This document shows positions 22,401 to 33,128 of a DNA stretch of 64,000 nt, piece by piece (position 1 is the stretch's first letter; each line of letters opens with the position of its first letter). The stretch lies in NCBI RefSeq assembly GCF_000142905.1, contig NW_013657643.1:80054-144053 (forward strand), written 5' to 3'. The notes below the pieces were generated by a model. That model searched no databases, was not told the DNA's origin, and saw nothing but the letters and a program-made list of their open reading frames with translations. The stretch comes from Thecamonas trahens ATCC 50062 (lineage: Eukaryota > Apusozoa > Apusomonadida > Apusomonadidae). The translations under genes and the position numbers were made by a program.

Positions 22401-24645
22401 CAAGCTCAGCCTGCGACGCAAGTGCACCAGCCTGGACGCGGAGCGCAAACTGTGCACCGTCCATGGGTGCCATGCCGCGCACAAACGCATGCTCGGCAGC
22501 AACAATGCCGTCGGCCACGCTGATGACTGCATCCTCGGGCAAGCAGCAGTCCTTGCAGGCTGTGCGCACCTCGGCCGCAACTTCGTCGACAGAAAATGAG
22601 AACCGGTTTGCCACCACAGACTCGGCAAGCACCACCGCTGTCTCGCGTGGGACCCCGTGCCCGATGGCAATGATCTGCAACGCGCGCGCCCGCATCTTGT
22701 TCTCCCGCCCGGTAGCACACATGGCGACACGGGCCGGCCCGACTTCGGCGCGCAGCGTCTCGAGCTCAGTTTGCGCATTAGCCAACGACGTTTTGGCCAT
22801 TGTCTCACTCTCGCGCATGAGCTGGCCCAACACCGCTGCCGCCGACTGCGCATCCAGCGCTTCCACATTGGCTGCCGGAAGCCCAAACGAGTCGACAAGA
22901 AGTGGAAGAAGCTCCTTGTGGGTTGCGGCCAGCCCGGCCGCTGCGTCCATCTTGGCTTGACTCGCTTCGACCTTGGCAAGTGTCGCCACCTCGGCCTGCT
23001 CGTGCAACTCATCCTCGAGTTCTGCCACAGAGGCCTCCAGTGCTGCCACTCGCGCCGTTGTTGCCGCTAGAGTCTCCACCAGTACCTCGGCAACTTGCGC
23101 CTGTACGCCAGGTGACGCTCCCGTCACAGTACCGGACTCGGTCCCGTGCAGCAGGCTCGACATGGCATCCACAGCTTCGACAAGCGCAGAAGCGTGGTCT
23201 CCGCTCGGCTCGTGGCGTGTCTGCGTCGACGTCGAGATCACAACCGGGATAGCTCGCCCCAGCCGTGCCGTCAGCCGCGCTACTTGCTCTCGCTCAGCAG
23301 TCACCACGCTGACAGCTTGGTCAAGCCCGCGCGCAAGACTCGCCACCTTGGCCTCCATAAACTCGATGTAGGGACCGGGTTGGAGCGCTGACAGTCCGGC
23401 ATCAAGGGCGTCGGCGCGGGCGGCCATGAACGCCTCGACCGCTGCAGGCGTGGCAAGGCTTGCACCGAGCACGTTGTCCATGCCTGTGCTCTCCCAACCA
23501 GGCGTCTGGGTACCGCGTGTCGCGCTCTCGCCTTGCCCTGCCAGCCGCGGCTGCGGACTCTCGACAACGCTTGCAGCCCCGGCAGCCGCTCGCCGCGGGG
23601 TGATCGTTGCTGACCGCATTGCCGGAGGCGGCGACATGCCCAACGCTGGAATGTCTGGCAGTGCCGGTGCGCTCGATCGCGACGTGCTCGACGATCGCGA
23701 CCGGGCCGAGACGTTGCTGAGGAGCGAGACCGAGTTTGACTGCGGACGTGCGCTGCCCCTGCTTTTGCGGAACATCGGGTTGCCCACCAGATACAGAGTG
23801 CAGAGCGCTCGGCAGGCGGCGAGCATCGTCGGCAGCTCGGTGAAAAGATTGTACGAGAGGTTGCATTCGATGAGCTCCAGCAGGTTGCAGCACGATGCAG
23901 GTAGCTCCCGCAGCTGGTTGTTTGCCACGTTGAGTCCACGGAGCGAGACTAGCGAGCCAATCGTCTCTGGCAGCGACGTCAGCGCGTTGCCCCGGAGATA
24001 GAGCCATTGCAGCGAGGAAAGGTGGCCGATGTGCGCCGGAACAGACGTCAGTGCGTTGTGCGAGACGTTGAGCTTGACAAGCGAGGCGAGGAGGCCAATC
24101 TGTGGCGGAAGGTCGGTGAGCTCGTTCCGGGACAGGTTGAGCTCCTCCAGATGCACGAACGCCGGAAGGAGTCCGCCGGGAAGGCTGTGGAGTCCGGATG
24201 CACGGAGGTCGAGCTTGTACCGCTTGCGCGCAAATGCAGTCTCGAGCGCCTCCACGATGACAGCCGCCTCGGCATCGTCGGCGGGCAGGCCGGTTGACTC
24301 CAAGACTTGCGCAAACCGCCCGCGCGCTTGCACTAGGTCGTGGATGGTCTTGGGCTGGCGCAGCACCCACTGCCGATGCTGGAGCGACCACTCGTAGTCG
24401 CCTTCTAGCCGCGTGGTGGTGCGAATGGCCCGGACAGCCTCGTCCTCTGCCAGGGCATGGTCCTCGCCCTCACGGGCGTGGTGGACCGCCAGCACCGATG
24501 CCACGCTCGTCGTCGATGAGATCGAGAGCGACCGCGGTCGCCCGACTTGCAGCGACACCGCACGAAGCCGCATGTGCTTGGCTCCGATGCCTCCTGCCAA
24601 TTTGGCTGCCATCGTCTGAGACCGCGTGCCACGCGGCTTTTTCAT
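7444..24645 (-). CDS. Giant LRR plus alanine-rich helical-repeat protein (interrupted by frame breaks and a gap)
   Basis: One very large gene, about 5,700 residues, read from ATG 24645 to TAG 7444. Near the N-terminus lie at least six leucine-rich repeats (about 24200-23760) of the LxxLNLSxNxLTxLPxxIG type, then a Ser/Pro-rich linker, then a tail made almost wholly of Ala-rich helical hairpins with the recurring pattern G-(L/M/V)-(D/S/T)-x4-A-x3-A. Within the tail about 14 copies of a 177-residue unit occur. The frame breaks at 19663-19665 and 19476-19479 each need one extra base (a G in GGG, a T in TTTT) and then the repeat pattern continues unbroken, so these are probably sequencing errors. 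A third break adjoins the N gap. No enzyme or membrane segment is visible. A structural or scaffold role is likely but unproven; I know no named family for the tail. Confidence 0.75.
12540..12930 (-). repeat. Alternative module in the 531-bp array (copy nearest the gene 3' end)
   Basis: Codes for an inserted block containing EAARAMMARVVGTDVAEAA, EQIVTEQLEPQRVRRAEL, EHGMSPDEGAMFAVAVASLE and GMDASGVEALAADVVAV. The same block is present near 14100-14480 and 17240-17620 with only a few changes. Confidence 0.85.
13137..13250. other. Assembly gap (N) inside the repeat array
   Basis: 114 N. Sequence on both sides departs from the repeat consensus: near 13300 the usual GAGGAGAAGCG becomes a shorter AT-rich string, and near 13040 two repeat variants are joined with a one-base frame change. 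Both look like low-quality contig ends. Confidence 0.95.
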
Positions 24646-24674
24646 AGCCCTCGCCACCAAGGCATTGACTCCGG

Positions 24675-25595
24675 TCAGCGGCGTGGCCGATGCCCTACCT
24701 GGTGAATCCGAGATCGATGCTGTCCGACCACGCCGATGCGACTCTCGCGCACCCTTTTCCGGCTGTGCATCCGCACGCCACCATCATAGGGACCTTCGTC
24801 TTCGCCATCGTCGATGTCCTCCGTGATCCGCAGCGGGGTGATCGGGCCCGAAGCGGCACTCGAGCCCGCGTCCGAGTCGGACATCGAACACGAGTCAGAT
24901 TCTGAGTCCAGGCTTGTGTTCGCGCTTGAGGACGTAGCCGAGCCTGGAACTGGCGCCAGAGCACGAGTCACCGTCCTGGCCAGCGTCTCGACCCGGCGGC
25001 GGCGGGCGGCGGCGACGCCTGCCGCGGCGGCACGAACCTCGGAGCGAACCGCAGCTGCGGCAGCCGAGGCCCGGACAAACTTCGATTCTGCAAGCGTCAG
25101 CTCGGCAGCCGCTTCGCCCATGCTACTCTGCATTCCAGCGCTGGCAGCAGCAGCGACTCTGGCCTCTGCTGCCTTGCACACCGCCAGGGCGGTGTCCTCG
25201 GCAGCTTCGACCTGAGCGAGCGGACGAACAGCCGCCGTCAGGGCGTCAGCTGCCTGGCGGACAGCGCCCTGTGGAGCAGTTACGGCCGCCAGCGCCGCAC
25301 CTGTTGCAGCCAAGCCTGCAGCATTGTCCATGAGCGCGTCCGCCGCTTCCGCCAGAGCTGGCACAGCGGCTACAGCGGCAGCAGGCAGGTCGGCGGCGGC
25401 CTGTTGCAACGCAGCGGTGTAGGCGGCGAGGGCGGCCGCGAGCTTGTGGGCGAGGGTCTCAGCAGCCTCATACGCCTCAACAGGTAACTCTCCTGGCACA
25501 TGTTCTCCTCGTAGTGGGGATACTGTGTCCGACGGTCTTCCCGACATCTGGCCCTCTTCGCCAAGTGCGGTATGCGAACCTTGCCATGCCCGCAT
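24675..25595 (-). CDS. Alanine-rich helical N-terminal segment, probably part of the giant LRR gene
   Basis: A 306-residue open frame starting at ATG 25595 (or at 25547, MSGRPSDT). It is Ala-rich and helical through about residue 200, then turns acidic and Ser-rich (SESDSCSMSDSDAG, then EDIDDGEDEG). The composition matches the giant gene downstream on the same strand. Restoring one base in the AAAAGGG run (24752-24758 on +) fuses it to the next frame, which reads through a Ser/Arg segment into KKPRGTRS and the LRR domain. I therefore infer that this is the true N-terminus. If not, it is a separate small protein whose last 25 residues are out of frame. A splice donor-like CAGGTAGGG near 24703 is an alternative explanation. 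Confidence 0.55.
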   Translation of the reverse strand: MRAWQGSHTALGEEGQMSGRPSDTVSPLRGEHVPGELPVEAYEAAETLAHKLAAALAAYTAALQQAAADLPAAAVAAVPALAEAADALMDNAAGLAATGAALAAVTAPQGAVRQAADALTAAVRPLAQVEAAEDTALAVCKAAEARVAAAASAGMQSSMGEAAAELTLAESKFVRASAAAAAVRSEVRAAAAGVAAARRRRVETLARTVTRALAPVPGSATSSSANTSLDSESDSCSMSDSDAGSSAASGPITPLRITEDIDDGEDEGPYDGGVRMHSRKRVRESRIGVVGQHRSRIHQVGHRPRR

Positions 25596-26316
25596 GCTCC
25601 GCCATGCGGCACTCGAGTCGGTTCGCCAGTTTCACCTGGCGAAGCCTCTGCAGATCGACCAGGCCCCAGAGCCCAAGTGGCAACATCCAGTGTGGCGGAC
25701 TTTGCTCATCATCGCAGCTTGATGGCGACAACGGTTGGTCACGTCGGACTTTTGGCTGGTTGTTGCGGACAGAGACTGAAGCTTGCAGGCGCAGGGCGAT
25801 GCGGTGGGCGAGCAGGGGCAGGTTTCGCTTTAGATGCCGCTGCCCGTCTGCCCACTACGAACTGTTAGAAGCGCACGCACAACCGATACAGCCCCGCGTA
25901 TGCTCACTACCCTAATAGGCTCCTCGTTCAACTATCTCCTGTCGCATGAGCACCTTTCTCCCCCTCGATTGGTTCCACACCTCCACGTCTCCGTCCCCGT
26001 CGCTGTCCCCTCAGCCCTTTTCTCCAACCTCCTCCCTTCAATCACCATCATCACCACCATCGCCACCACCATGGTATCCCACCACTATCCACCACTGTCA
26101 CCATCAAAACAACCACTGCCACCGCGTCTGCCACCGCCTTTACCATCACGATCACCATCGCCGCCACCATCATCCTTCCTTTACCTCCGAACCCTCCCCC
26201 CTCCCCTCTTCCTCACCCAAAACACGCGCCAACCCATGCCGGGCGCCTTTCACCGCCCACCACCCCGCTCCCCGCACACACACACGCACGCACACACATA
26301 CGCACAGGAGACCGCC
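25596..26316. other. Divergent intergenic region between the giant LRR gene and the kinase
   Basis: About 720 bases, expected to contain both promoters. From 25960 it is dominated by ACCACCATC and CACCATCAC-like runs and ends with an ACACGCACAC stretch (26274-26305) next to the kinase ATG. No protein-like frame. Confidence 0.6.
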
Positions 26317-28062
26317 ATGAGTGCTGCCGAGGGAGAGTTTGAGGGACTGCATTTGCAAGTCGAGGACCCCGGTGTGGTGTGGGAAAAGGTGGAGATGCTG
26401 GGCGAGGGCGCGTATGGGTATGTGTTCAAGGCCCGCCACCGCAAGACGGCCGAGGTGGCGGCCATCAAGGTCATCCCGCTGACCGATGGAGGGGTGGGCC
26501 TGGCAGCCATCAAGAAGGAGGTGGCTATTCTCTCGGCCTGCGATCACTCGAACATTGTCAAGTTCTTTGGCTCGTATCTCAAGGACAACGAGCTGTGGAT
26601 CGCTATGGAGTACTGCGGCGGCGGCTCGGTCCAGGACATCTACGCTGCGCTCCGCGCCCCGTTTCGCGAGGACCAGATCGCACTCATTCTGCGCGAGGTC
26701 CTGCTTGGTCTCGACTATTTGCACTCGCTCAAGAAGATCCACCGCGACATCAAGGGCGGTAACGTGCTGCTCACCGAGCACGGTCAGGTCAAGCTCGCCG
26801 ACTTTGGCGTCTCTGCCCAGCTCAACAACACCTTTTCAAAGCGCGTCACCTTTATCGGCACTCCGTACTGGATGGCGCCCGAGGTCATCTACGAGGAGGA
26901 GACCTATGACGGCCGCGCAGACATCTGGTCTCTGGGCATCACAGCCATCGAGATGGCCGAGCTCGCTCCGCCGCACGCCAACGTCCACCCGATGCGCGCC
27001 CTGTTTATGATCCCGACCGGCCCGCCGCCGCGCTTCCGCCAGCCTGCCCGCTGGTCCGCTGCCTTTCGCGACTTTGTCAAGCGCTGCCTGACCAAGAACC
27101 CGGAGCACCGCCCCACCGCTGCAGAGTGCCTACAGCACCCGTTTGTGACCAACACCCGCCACCGCGCCATCCTCCTCGAGCCGATAGAGCGCGCCAAGCG
27201 CATTCGTGCCCTTCTCGCTGCCAACATTCCGCTAGACTCGCCCGAAATGCGAGCAGCACTTGCCGAGCCATCGCCGGGCCTCCTTCCGGCACTCGCCCCA
27301 ACACCGGCGCCGCGCTCGCCTCCGCGCTCGCCTCCGCGCTCGCCTCCGCGCTCGCCTCCGCGCTCGCCTCTGCGCTCGCCTCTGCGCTCGCCGCACCACC
27401 CAGCTCGCGACCACGCGGCAAAGGCGTCGCCAGTCTCGTCCTATGAGCCGTCGTTTTCGACCGCCGACTCACTCTCGGACGAGCTTCTCCACGACTCGGC
27501 CTCGGACACCCTGCACTCACACGACTCGTCGGACACCGAGCTCTTTCGCGACTCGCTGCGAGAGGTGGTCAAGACTGCGCGTCAGCTCGAGTCAGAGGCC
27601 GCGGCGCGTGGTCCAGTGAGCGATGCCCTGGCGGTCAAGTACCAAGAAGCGGCCGGCGCTGTCAGTGCACTACAGGCGTCGAGCCAGGCGCAGGAGGCCA
27701 AGATGCAGACAACACTCTCGGAGCTGGCCGGCCTCAAGGCGCTGTACCTGGAGACGTTGACCAAGCACCGCTCTGCTGCGGCCGACAACGCCCGCCTCGC
27801 AGCCAAGCTTGCCGCTACCGAATCGGCCCTCGCCGCCGCTGAAGCCCGCAACCTCGAGCTCCACCAGGCCCTCGCCGCGCCCACCACCCCGCCGCAGTCC
27901 AAGCCGTCGCACACCGCCCTCCTCGCCCGCAACAACGAGCTCACTGCCGAGCTCAACAACCTGCGGACCGAGCTCATGCTCGCCAACCTCGAGGTGCAAA
28001 AGCTGCGCATCCGCATCGGTCTCAACTCCGCCACCGCCGCCGCATCCCCTGCCTCGCCTTAA
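26317..28062 (+). CDS. STE20-family serine/threonine kinase, MST/Hippo (GCK-II) like
   Basis: A 581-residue kinase with an N-terminal catalytic domain (about residues 20-290): glycine loop GEGAYG (29-34), Lys51 in AAIKVIP, HRDIKGGN (Asp144), DFGVSAQ (162-168) and activation segment GTPYWMAPE (181-189). The sequence HPMRALFMIPTGPPPRF closely follows the MST1/2-specific HPMRAIFMIPTNPPPTF, so the nearest group is Hippo/MST rather than MAP4K. A Ser/Pro/Arg repeat (RSPP units) follows near residue 330, then an acidic Ser-rich stretch and a C-terminal coiled coil (about 440-570). I see no clear SARAH domain, which in MST kinases mediates dimerisation. ATG 26317 sits in a good context (GACCGCCATGA). 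All catalytic residues are intact. Confidence 0.92.
   Translation: MSAAEGEFEGLHLQVEDPGVVWEKVEMLGEGAYGYVFKARHRKTAEVAAIKVIPLTDGGVGLAAIKKEVAILSACDHSNIVKFFGSYLKDNELWIAMEYCGGGSVQDIYAALRAPFREDQIALILREVLLGLDYLHSLKKIHRDIKGGNVLLTEHGQVKLADFGVSAQLNNTFSKRVTFIGTPYWMAPEVIYEEETYDGRADIWSLGITAIEMAELAPPHANVHPMRALFMIPTGPPPRFRQPARWSAAFRDFVKRCLTKNPEHRPTAAECLQHPFVTNTRHRAILLEPIERAKRIRALLAANIPLDSPEMRAALAEPSPGLLPALAPTPAPRSPPRSPPRSPPRSPPRSPLRSPLRSPHHPARDHAAKASPVSSYEPSFSTADSLSDELLHDSASDTLHSHDSSDTELFRDSLREVVKTARQLESEAAARGPVSDALAVKYQEAAGAVSALQASSQAQEAKMQTTLSELAGLKALYLETLTKHRSAAADNARLAAKLAATESALAAAEARNLELHQALAAPTTPPQSKPSHTALLARNNELTAELNNLRTELMLANLEVQKLRIRIGLNSATAAASPASP
27311..27393. repeat. 12-bp tandem repeat coding RSPP/RSPL
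   Basis: About seven copies of CGCTCGCCTCCG, the last ones with CTCTG. Lies in the kinase linker and encodes an SP-rich basic stretch. Confidence 0.9.
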
Positions 28063-28107
28063 TCATCTGCCATCCTCGCACGTTGCGTTTACCCGGCCGC
28101 CTCCCTC

Positions 28108-28362
28108 CTACTTGGAGCCGGCCTTGAGCATCGACTCGAAGCTCGCTCTGTCCGAGCCGTCGATCATCATCCCGCACTTGATGCATCGCCCCTGCACCGC
28201 GCAGCAATCGGTGCAGAACGGTGAGGTCTGCATGGCGCCCTGGTTGATGGTCACGCCTGCCATGCATCCATCGCCCTCGCACACGGCCGGCTTCGGAGGC
28301 GCAGCGCCTGGCAGGTACTCGCGCGGCTCGTCGCGGCAACGCTGGCAAATGCTCTCACTCAT
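28108..28362 (-). CDS. Small CxxC zinc-binding protein, CRIPT-like C-terminal half
   Basis: An 84-residue protein starting MSESICQRCRDEP. It has three Cys pairs: CQRC at the N-terminus, FCTDCC in the middle and RCIKCGMMI near the end, so it probably binds zinc. The string CTDCCAVQGRCIKCG resembles the C-terminal zinc module of CRIPT (CxxCAxxxGxCxxCG), though the rest of CRIPT is missing. Its 3' end lies only 45 bases from the kinase stop, in a convergent arrangement. The start at 28362 follows a CAG-like context (TAACAG), so an upstream exon cannot be excluded. Role unknown. Confidence 0.6.
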   Translation of the reverse strand: MSESICQRCRDEPREYLPGAAPPKPAVCEGDGCMAGVTINQGAMQTSPFCTDCCAVQGRCIKCGMMIDGSDRASFESMLKAGSK

Positions 28363-29266
28363 GGTAACAGCCTGTTTGTCTGCTGTCTTGGTAGGGGAGG
28401 GAGGGGCTTCTGTGGCGACAAGCCGTGTGGTGAGCGGTGTGGTGATTGGTGCGGGTGGGGGGGGGGGGGGGNNNNNNNNNNNNNNNNNNNNNNNNNNNNN
28501 NNNNNNNNNNNNNNNNNNNNNNNNNNNNNNNNNNNNNNNNNNNNNNNNNNNNNNNNNNNNNNNNNNNNNNNNNNNNNNNNNNNNNNNNNNNNNNNNNNNN
28601 NNNNNNNNNNNNNNNNNNNNNNNNNNNNNNNNNNNNNNNNNNNNNNNNNNNNNNNNNNNNNNNNNNNNNNNNNNNNNNNNNNNNNNNNNNNNNNNNNNNN
28701 NNNNNNNNNNNNNNNNNNNNNNNNNNNNNNNNNNNNNNNNNNNNNNNNGGGGGGGGAGAGCGAGGGGAGGGACTAGTCGCTCCCACCACGGCCTCGCTGC
28801 CTCCTGCTCCTTACACATCCCACATCGCTTATCGCGCACCGTACCGCGGCTCTTCGACACAGTAACAGTCACGGCCACGACGAGATCCACCCGCCATAGA
28901 GGAGGAGCGACGGAGGATCGGGCCCGTCAACACCACCACCATCACCGCGACCCATCACCACCATCACCACCATCATCACCACCATCATCACCACCACCAT
29001 CACCACCACCATCATCATCACCACCATCATCACCACCAACCATCATCATCACCACCACCGCCGCTGCCGCCATACACCCATGCCCAGCCATCGACCAGTC
29101 CTTACCTCCTCACCCGATTCCGGCAAACGCACCGCTCCGTTTGTTCGGCAGCCGAATAACTCAGACCACACACCCACACCCGCAGCCGCAGCCGCAGTCG
29201 CAGCCACAACCACCGCTATCGCCACCCCACTCCACCAGCCCACCACTCCCCTCCTCTCGCCTCCAC
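28363..29266. other. Intergenic region with assembly gap and CAC/CAT repeats
   Basis: Contains a G run ending in the N gap 28472-28748, which is flanked by G on both sides, so the unresolved part is probably homopolymeric or low complexity. From 28930 to 29060 there is a long CACCAT/CATCAC microsatellite, then a CCGCAG run near 29180. It should hold the promoters of the small CxxC gene and the surface protein gene. Confidence 0.7.
28930..29060. repeat. CAC/CAT trinucleotide microsatellite
   Basis: Imperfect CACCAT and CATCAC repeats for about 130 bases. Confidence 0.9.
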
Positions 29267-32200
29267 ATGGCTTCTCGTCCTCTGCTATGCTCTGGCATGT
29301 GGCTGTTCCTCTTGTGCTGCCTGGTCGCCCTGCTTGCTACCGCCGCACTTGGCCAGAGCCTCCCCGACGATGCGGTCGTTCTGCTCGACGTGGACATCCT
29401 GGCACCCGAGGCTGAGCTTGCTGGCGAGTATCGGGTCTTTGCGCACTCGAGCTACGAGATCCAGGTAGTGGCCTATGTCCGCGAGGGTGGCACAGACAAG
29501 TTCTGCGATGGATCTGGCTGTGCCATCGATCTAGGCTTCTCCGTCCCGCTCGGCACCGTCTCGTACGTCGCCGTCACCTCGTCCATCGTCTCGCGGCAGA
29601 CCGTGACCTTTGACACGCCGGGCTACTACACGCTCAATGTCTCGGCCACCTATATTGATACCGGCGCGGGCTCTATCAACGAGGACGACCACGCGCTCAG
29701 CTATCGCTTGCTCGACAAGCCCATCCACGCCGTCGCCCAGCCGGTCGCCTCGCTCAGCTTTCCGCTCGCCACCTCGGTGACGGCAGCCACCCCATTCGCC
29801 ACCCTGGTCTCGTTCACCGCCTCGGACGACAATACCACGTTCCACTCGGTCGCTCTCTCGCCGGCCGCCCATCTCGCCTCCTCCATCGGCTCTGAAATCC
29901 TCAACGAGCGCATCGACGTCATCGCCGCAGCCTGGCCGGTGGTCTTTGTCAACGAGCACCTGGTTGCCAGCGCCGCCACCACGTACTCCCTCATTCACAC
30001 CACCACCTCGTCGCTTGGTGGTACGAACACAACCATCTACCCTTCCGCCATTACTGTCTACCCGGCTCCGGCCATCGCCTCGGCTCTAGTCCCGCCCTCC
30101 GGCTCGTCCCGCACCACTGCCTCCACCCTTGCCCTCCCGCTCCAGGTGTACATCGATCCGGCAACGGGCGTTCCGCCCTACACCTACTCAGTCTCCATCT
30201 GGTCGGCCGACGGCTCGGCAGAGCTCCTTCCCAATGTTGTTGCTGATGTGGTGAGTCCGGCCTCGCGCTCAGATTCCGCCTACAATGCTTCGTTCCCGCT
30301 CCCAGTCTCGGCTTTTGCCGCCGTCACGCTCCCGCACGACGTCGTTGCAAGGGTCACCCTTGTCGACGCCGCCGGCGCGCCCGCCACCTCAGTCGGCCAA
30401 TCACTTCCAATCACCGTCGTTCCGCCAGCTACCGTCATTGGCTCCGTCACTCCTCTGGTGCCCTCCCCCGCGCTCCTCACCGCCGGTGCCACCATTGCCG
30501 TCTCTGTCGATCGTGACCCCGCCCACCCGCTTGCAGGCTCCGACCCGTTCACTGCGTCGTGGGACATTGTCCGGCTCTCCGACGGCGCAGTCTTCTCGCT
30601 TGCTGCGGCCACCACGGCTTCGCCGCTCAACATCACCCTCGACCCATCGATCCTCGCATCGCCGACCGACGCTGCCGCTTTCAACATCACCCTCTCCGTC
30701 GTCGACTCGGCTGGCGTCACCGCTGTTGCCTCGGTCCCCGGCTGGTCGCCCACCACTGTCGCTCCGCAGCCGCAGGCCGCCATCGCCCTCCCACCGTCGG
30801 CGTCCGCCCCGGTTAGCGTCGCCCACACCGGCTCGATCACGGTGGATGCTTCTGTCACACACGGCATCGCGCCCTACGCTGCCACTATCTCGCTCCGCAA
30901 TCCCGCGGCGCCGACTGTTCCCGTCTTCTCCTACAACGTGGTTCTCGCTAACTCGTCCGTCACAAAAGTCACCTTTGCGCTGCCCGACTCAATTCCGCCG
31001 GCTTCGGACTACCGCCTTGCTCTCGATGCCGTCGACATGCTTGGCGTCACCGCCTCGGTCATCAACGCCGCCGCCACCGTCTCGGTCTACTCGCGCCCCA
31101 ACGCGACCCTCGCTCTGGATGCGCCGGGTGCTGTCGTCACCGAGGGCACTTCTGTTGCGCTCACCGTCGCTCCGGCCGCTGGTGCAGGCATCGGCGCGCC
31201 GTACGCGCTTGTCTTCTCCCTCCTTGACGCCAACACGCTTCAAGTACTCTCCGCAAATCTAGCAACTGCGACCTACGCCTCGGGCACGGCGCCCATGGAC
31301 ATCTCAATTCCACTGGGGGCTAGCTGGCCGGCGCCGTCACTTCTCACTGGCCTTGCTACCGTCCCGGCCTCGGTCCGCCTCGGTGTTGTCCTCACCGACG
31401 CCTCGGGTGCTGTCTCGGCCCGCATCGTCACCCCGGCGTCAATCTCGCTGGCTGCCCAGCTCGCCGCAGCCATCGCGCCGGTCAATGGCGTCGGTGCCAC
31501 CACCGCTACAATCCCCACAGCCATCGCCGTTGAAGCTGTCACAGGCGGCGTCGCGCCGTACATCTACGCGTGGTCGGTCGGAAACTCTGACAGCCCGCCG
31601 ACCATGACACCGATCGTCGGCAACTCGCCCAACATCTCGTTTACCTTTGACCCCAGCTATCTGCCCGCGCCGGGTGTCTCTGGCACCGCTGCGATCCGGC
31701 TGCTAGTGACCGATGCCACCGGCGCGTCGATTGTCGCCAACGCCAGCGTCACCGTCGCGCCCTCGCCGCATGTTTCGGCGCTTGCCTTGGCCCCGGCCCT
31801 CTTTTCCGCCACCGCCCCGCTCACACTATCGGGGTCCATCACTGCTGGCGTCGCGCCCTACTCGGTCTCGCTGCGGCCGTACACTCGCGAAGGCGTCGCC
31901 ATCCCGCTGCCGGACACTCTGCTCGCCGCGCTCACTTTTGAGCTGGCCCGCGGCTCGGCGTTCTCGCTCACAACTACCCTCAACGACACCTTTATCGATG
32001 TGCTTGCTGCAGCCGGTGTGTCCACAGCCAGCGATGGTGGACTTGAGCTCTCCTTCCGCGCCACCGTGGTTGACGCCGCAGGTGCCACCGCTGTCATCGA
32101 TGGCTCGGGCACCAACATCGACGCAACTGCCTACCGCGCGCCCACTGTTGCGCTACAGGTCCCGGCCACCCCAGTGCCGAACCGCTCAAACGCGTCGCTG

Positions 32201-32988
32201 GTCGGCCACTCGGTTGTCGGCGGTGTGCCGACAGGCACGTGGACCTTTGCATTTGCCGTCGGCGATGGCACGTCTCTCTACGGGTTGTTTGTGACAACAA
32301 CGTCGAACATTCCGCAGCCACTTGCCTCCATCGCCGCACCGGTCCCGCTTGCGGTCCCTGATGCCATTCTCGCCGACGGCGTACGCCTCCCCGCCACCCT
32401 CACCGTCACGGATCCATCGGGCGCCATCGCCGTCGCCACCGCTGTTCTCACCGTCGAGCCTAGTGTCAGCGAGACCTTTGCGCCCGCGTCGTCCTCGTCT
32501 CCGTCTGGCCCGGACACAACGCTCATTTTCATCATCGTTGGTGCCGTTGCCGGCTGCTGCTGTCTCATCCTCATCCTCCTCGCTCTGCTCTACTTTCTCC
32601 GCACACGGGCTCGGTCCGACGATGACAAACCGGCCAAAAGACAGCGGCGCGGCACCCGGCCTCATGCTCGCTCTCCGACTCCACGTCCGGTGCGCTCGAG
32701 GCTGCCTTTGACGGCACCGTCGACACTGTTGACACCGACGGTGTCCTCACCAACGTCACGCTGCACGATCTATTCAAGGATGTGCTCAATGCTGTCGAGG
32801 ATGCTGAGGCCTACATCGAACACCGCCAGTCGCGCACGGACGACTGGTCGTCTGCTTCATCATGCGACCCGCGGTATCTCGCCATCAGCGATACCGGCCC
32901 CGCCTCGACCATCATCGATGCCTCGGTCTCTTCATCGACTGCAGACTCGTCGTTTGATCAGATGTGGTCCGCCTCCTCCAGCAGATGA
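29267..32988 (+). CDS. Single-pass surface protein with repeated beta-rich ectodomain (one frame break)
   Basis: About 1,240 residues. Signal peptide with hydrophobic core GMWLFLLCCLVALLATAALG, then an ectodomain of more than 1,000 residues with few Cys, rich in Val/Thr/Ser/Pro and many NxS/T sites. Repeated strings such as ITAGVAPYSVSL, VTGGVAPYIYAW and VTHGIAPYAATI mark successive beta-sandwich modules of PKD/Ig type, about 95-110 residues each. A transmembrane helix (IFIIVGAVAGCCCLILILLALLY, near residue 1090) is followed by a cytoplasmic tail. The frame breaks at the AAAA run 32636-32639; adding one A gives a Ser/Asp-rich tail ending SASSSR and a stop at 32988. The alternative, unbroken frame gives a non-natural Pro/Arg/His-rich tail. 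Likely an adhesion or sensing protein. Confidence 0.78.
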
Positions 32989-33128
32989 CAATACTGGGCG
33001 CACATACACACACGCTTACACTAGTGTCACGCGCACGCACACACACTCTCTCTCTCTCCCTCTTTCTCTCTTTGATTCCTCACCTCTTGCCCAGCACTGC
33101 CCTTTGATGCCGCGATGCCCCCCCACAC

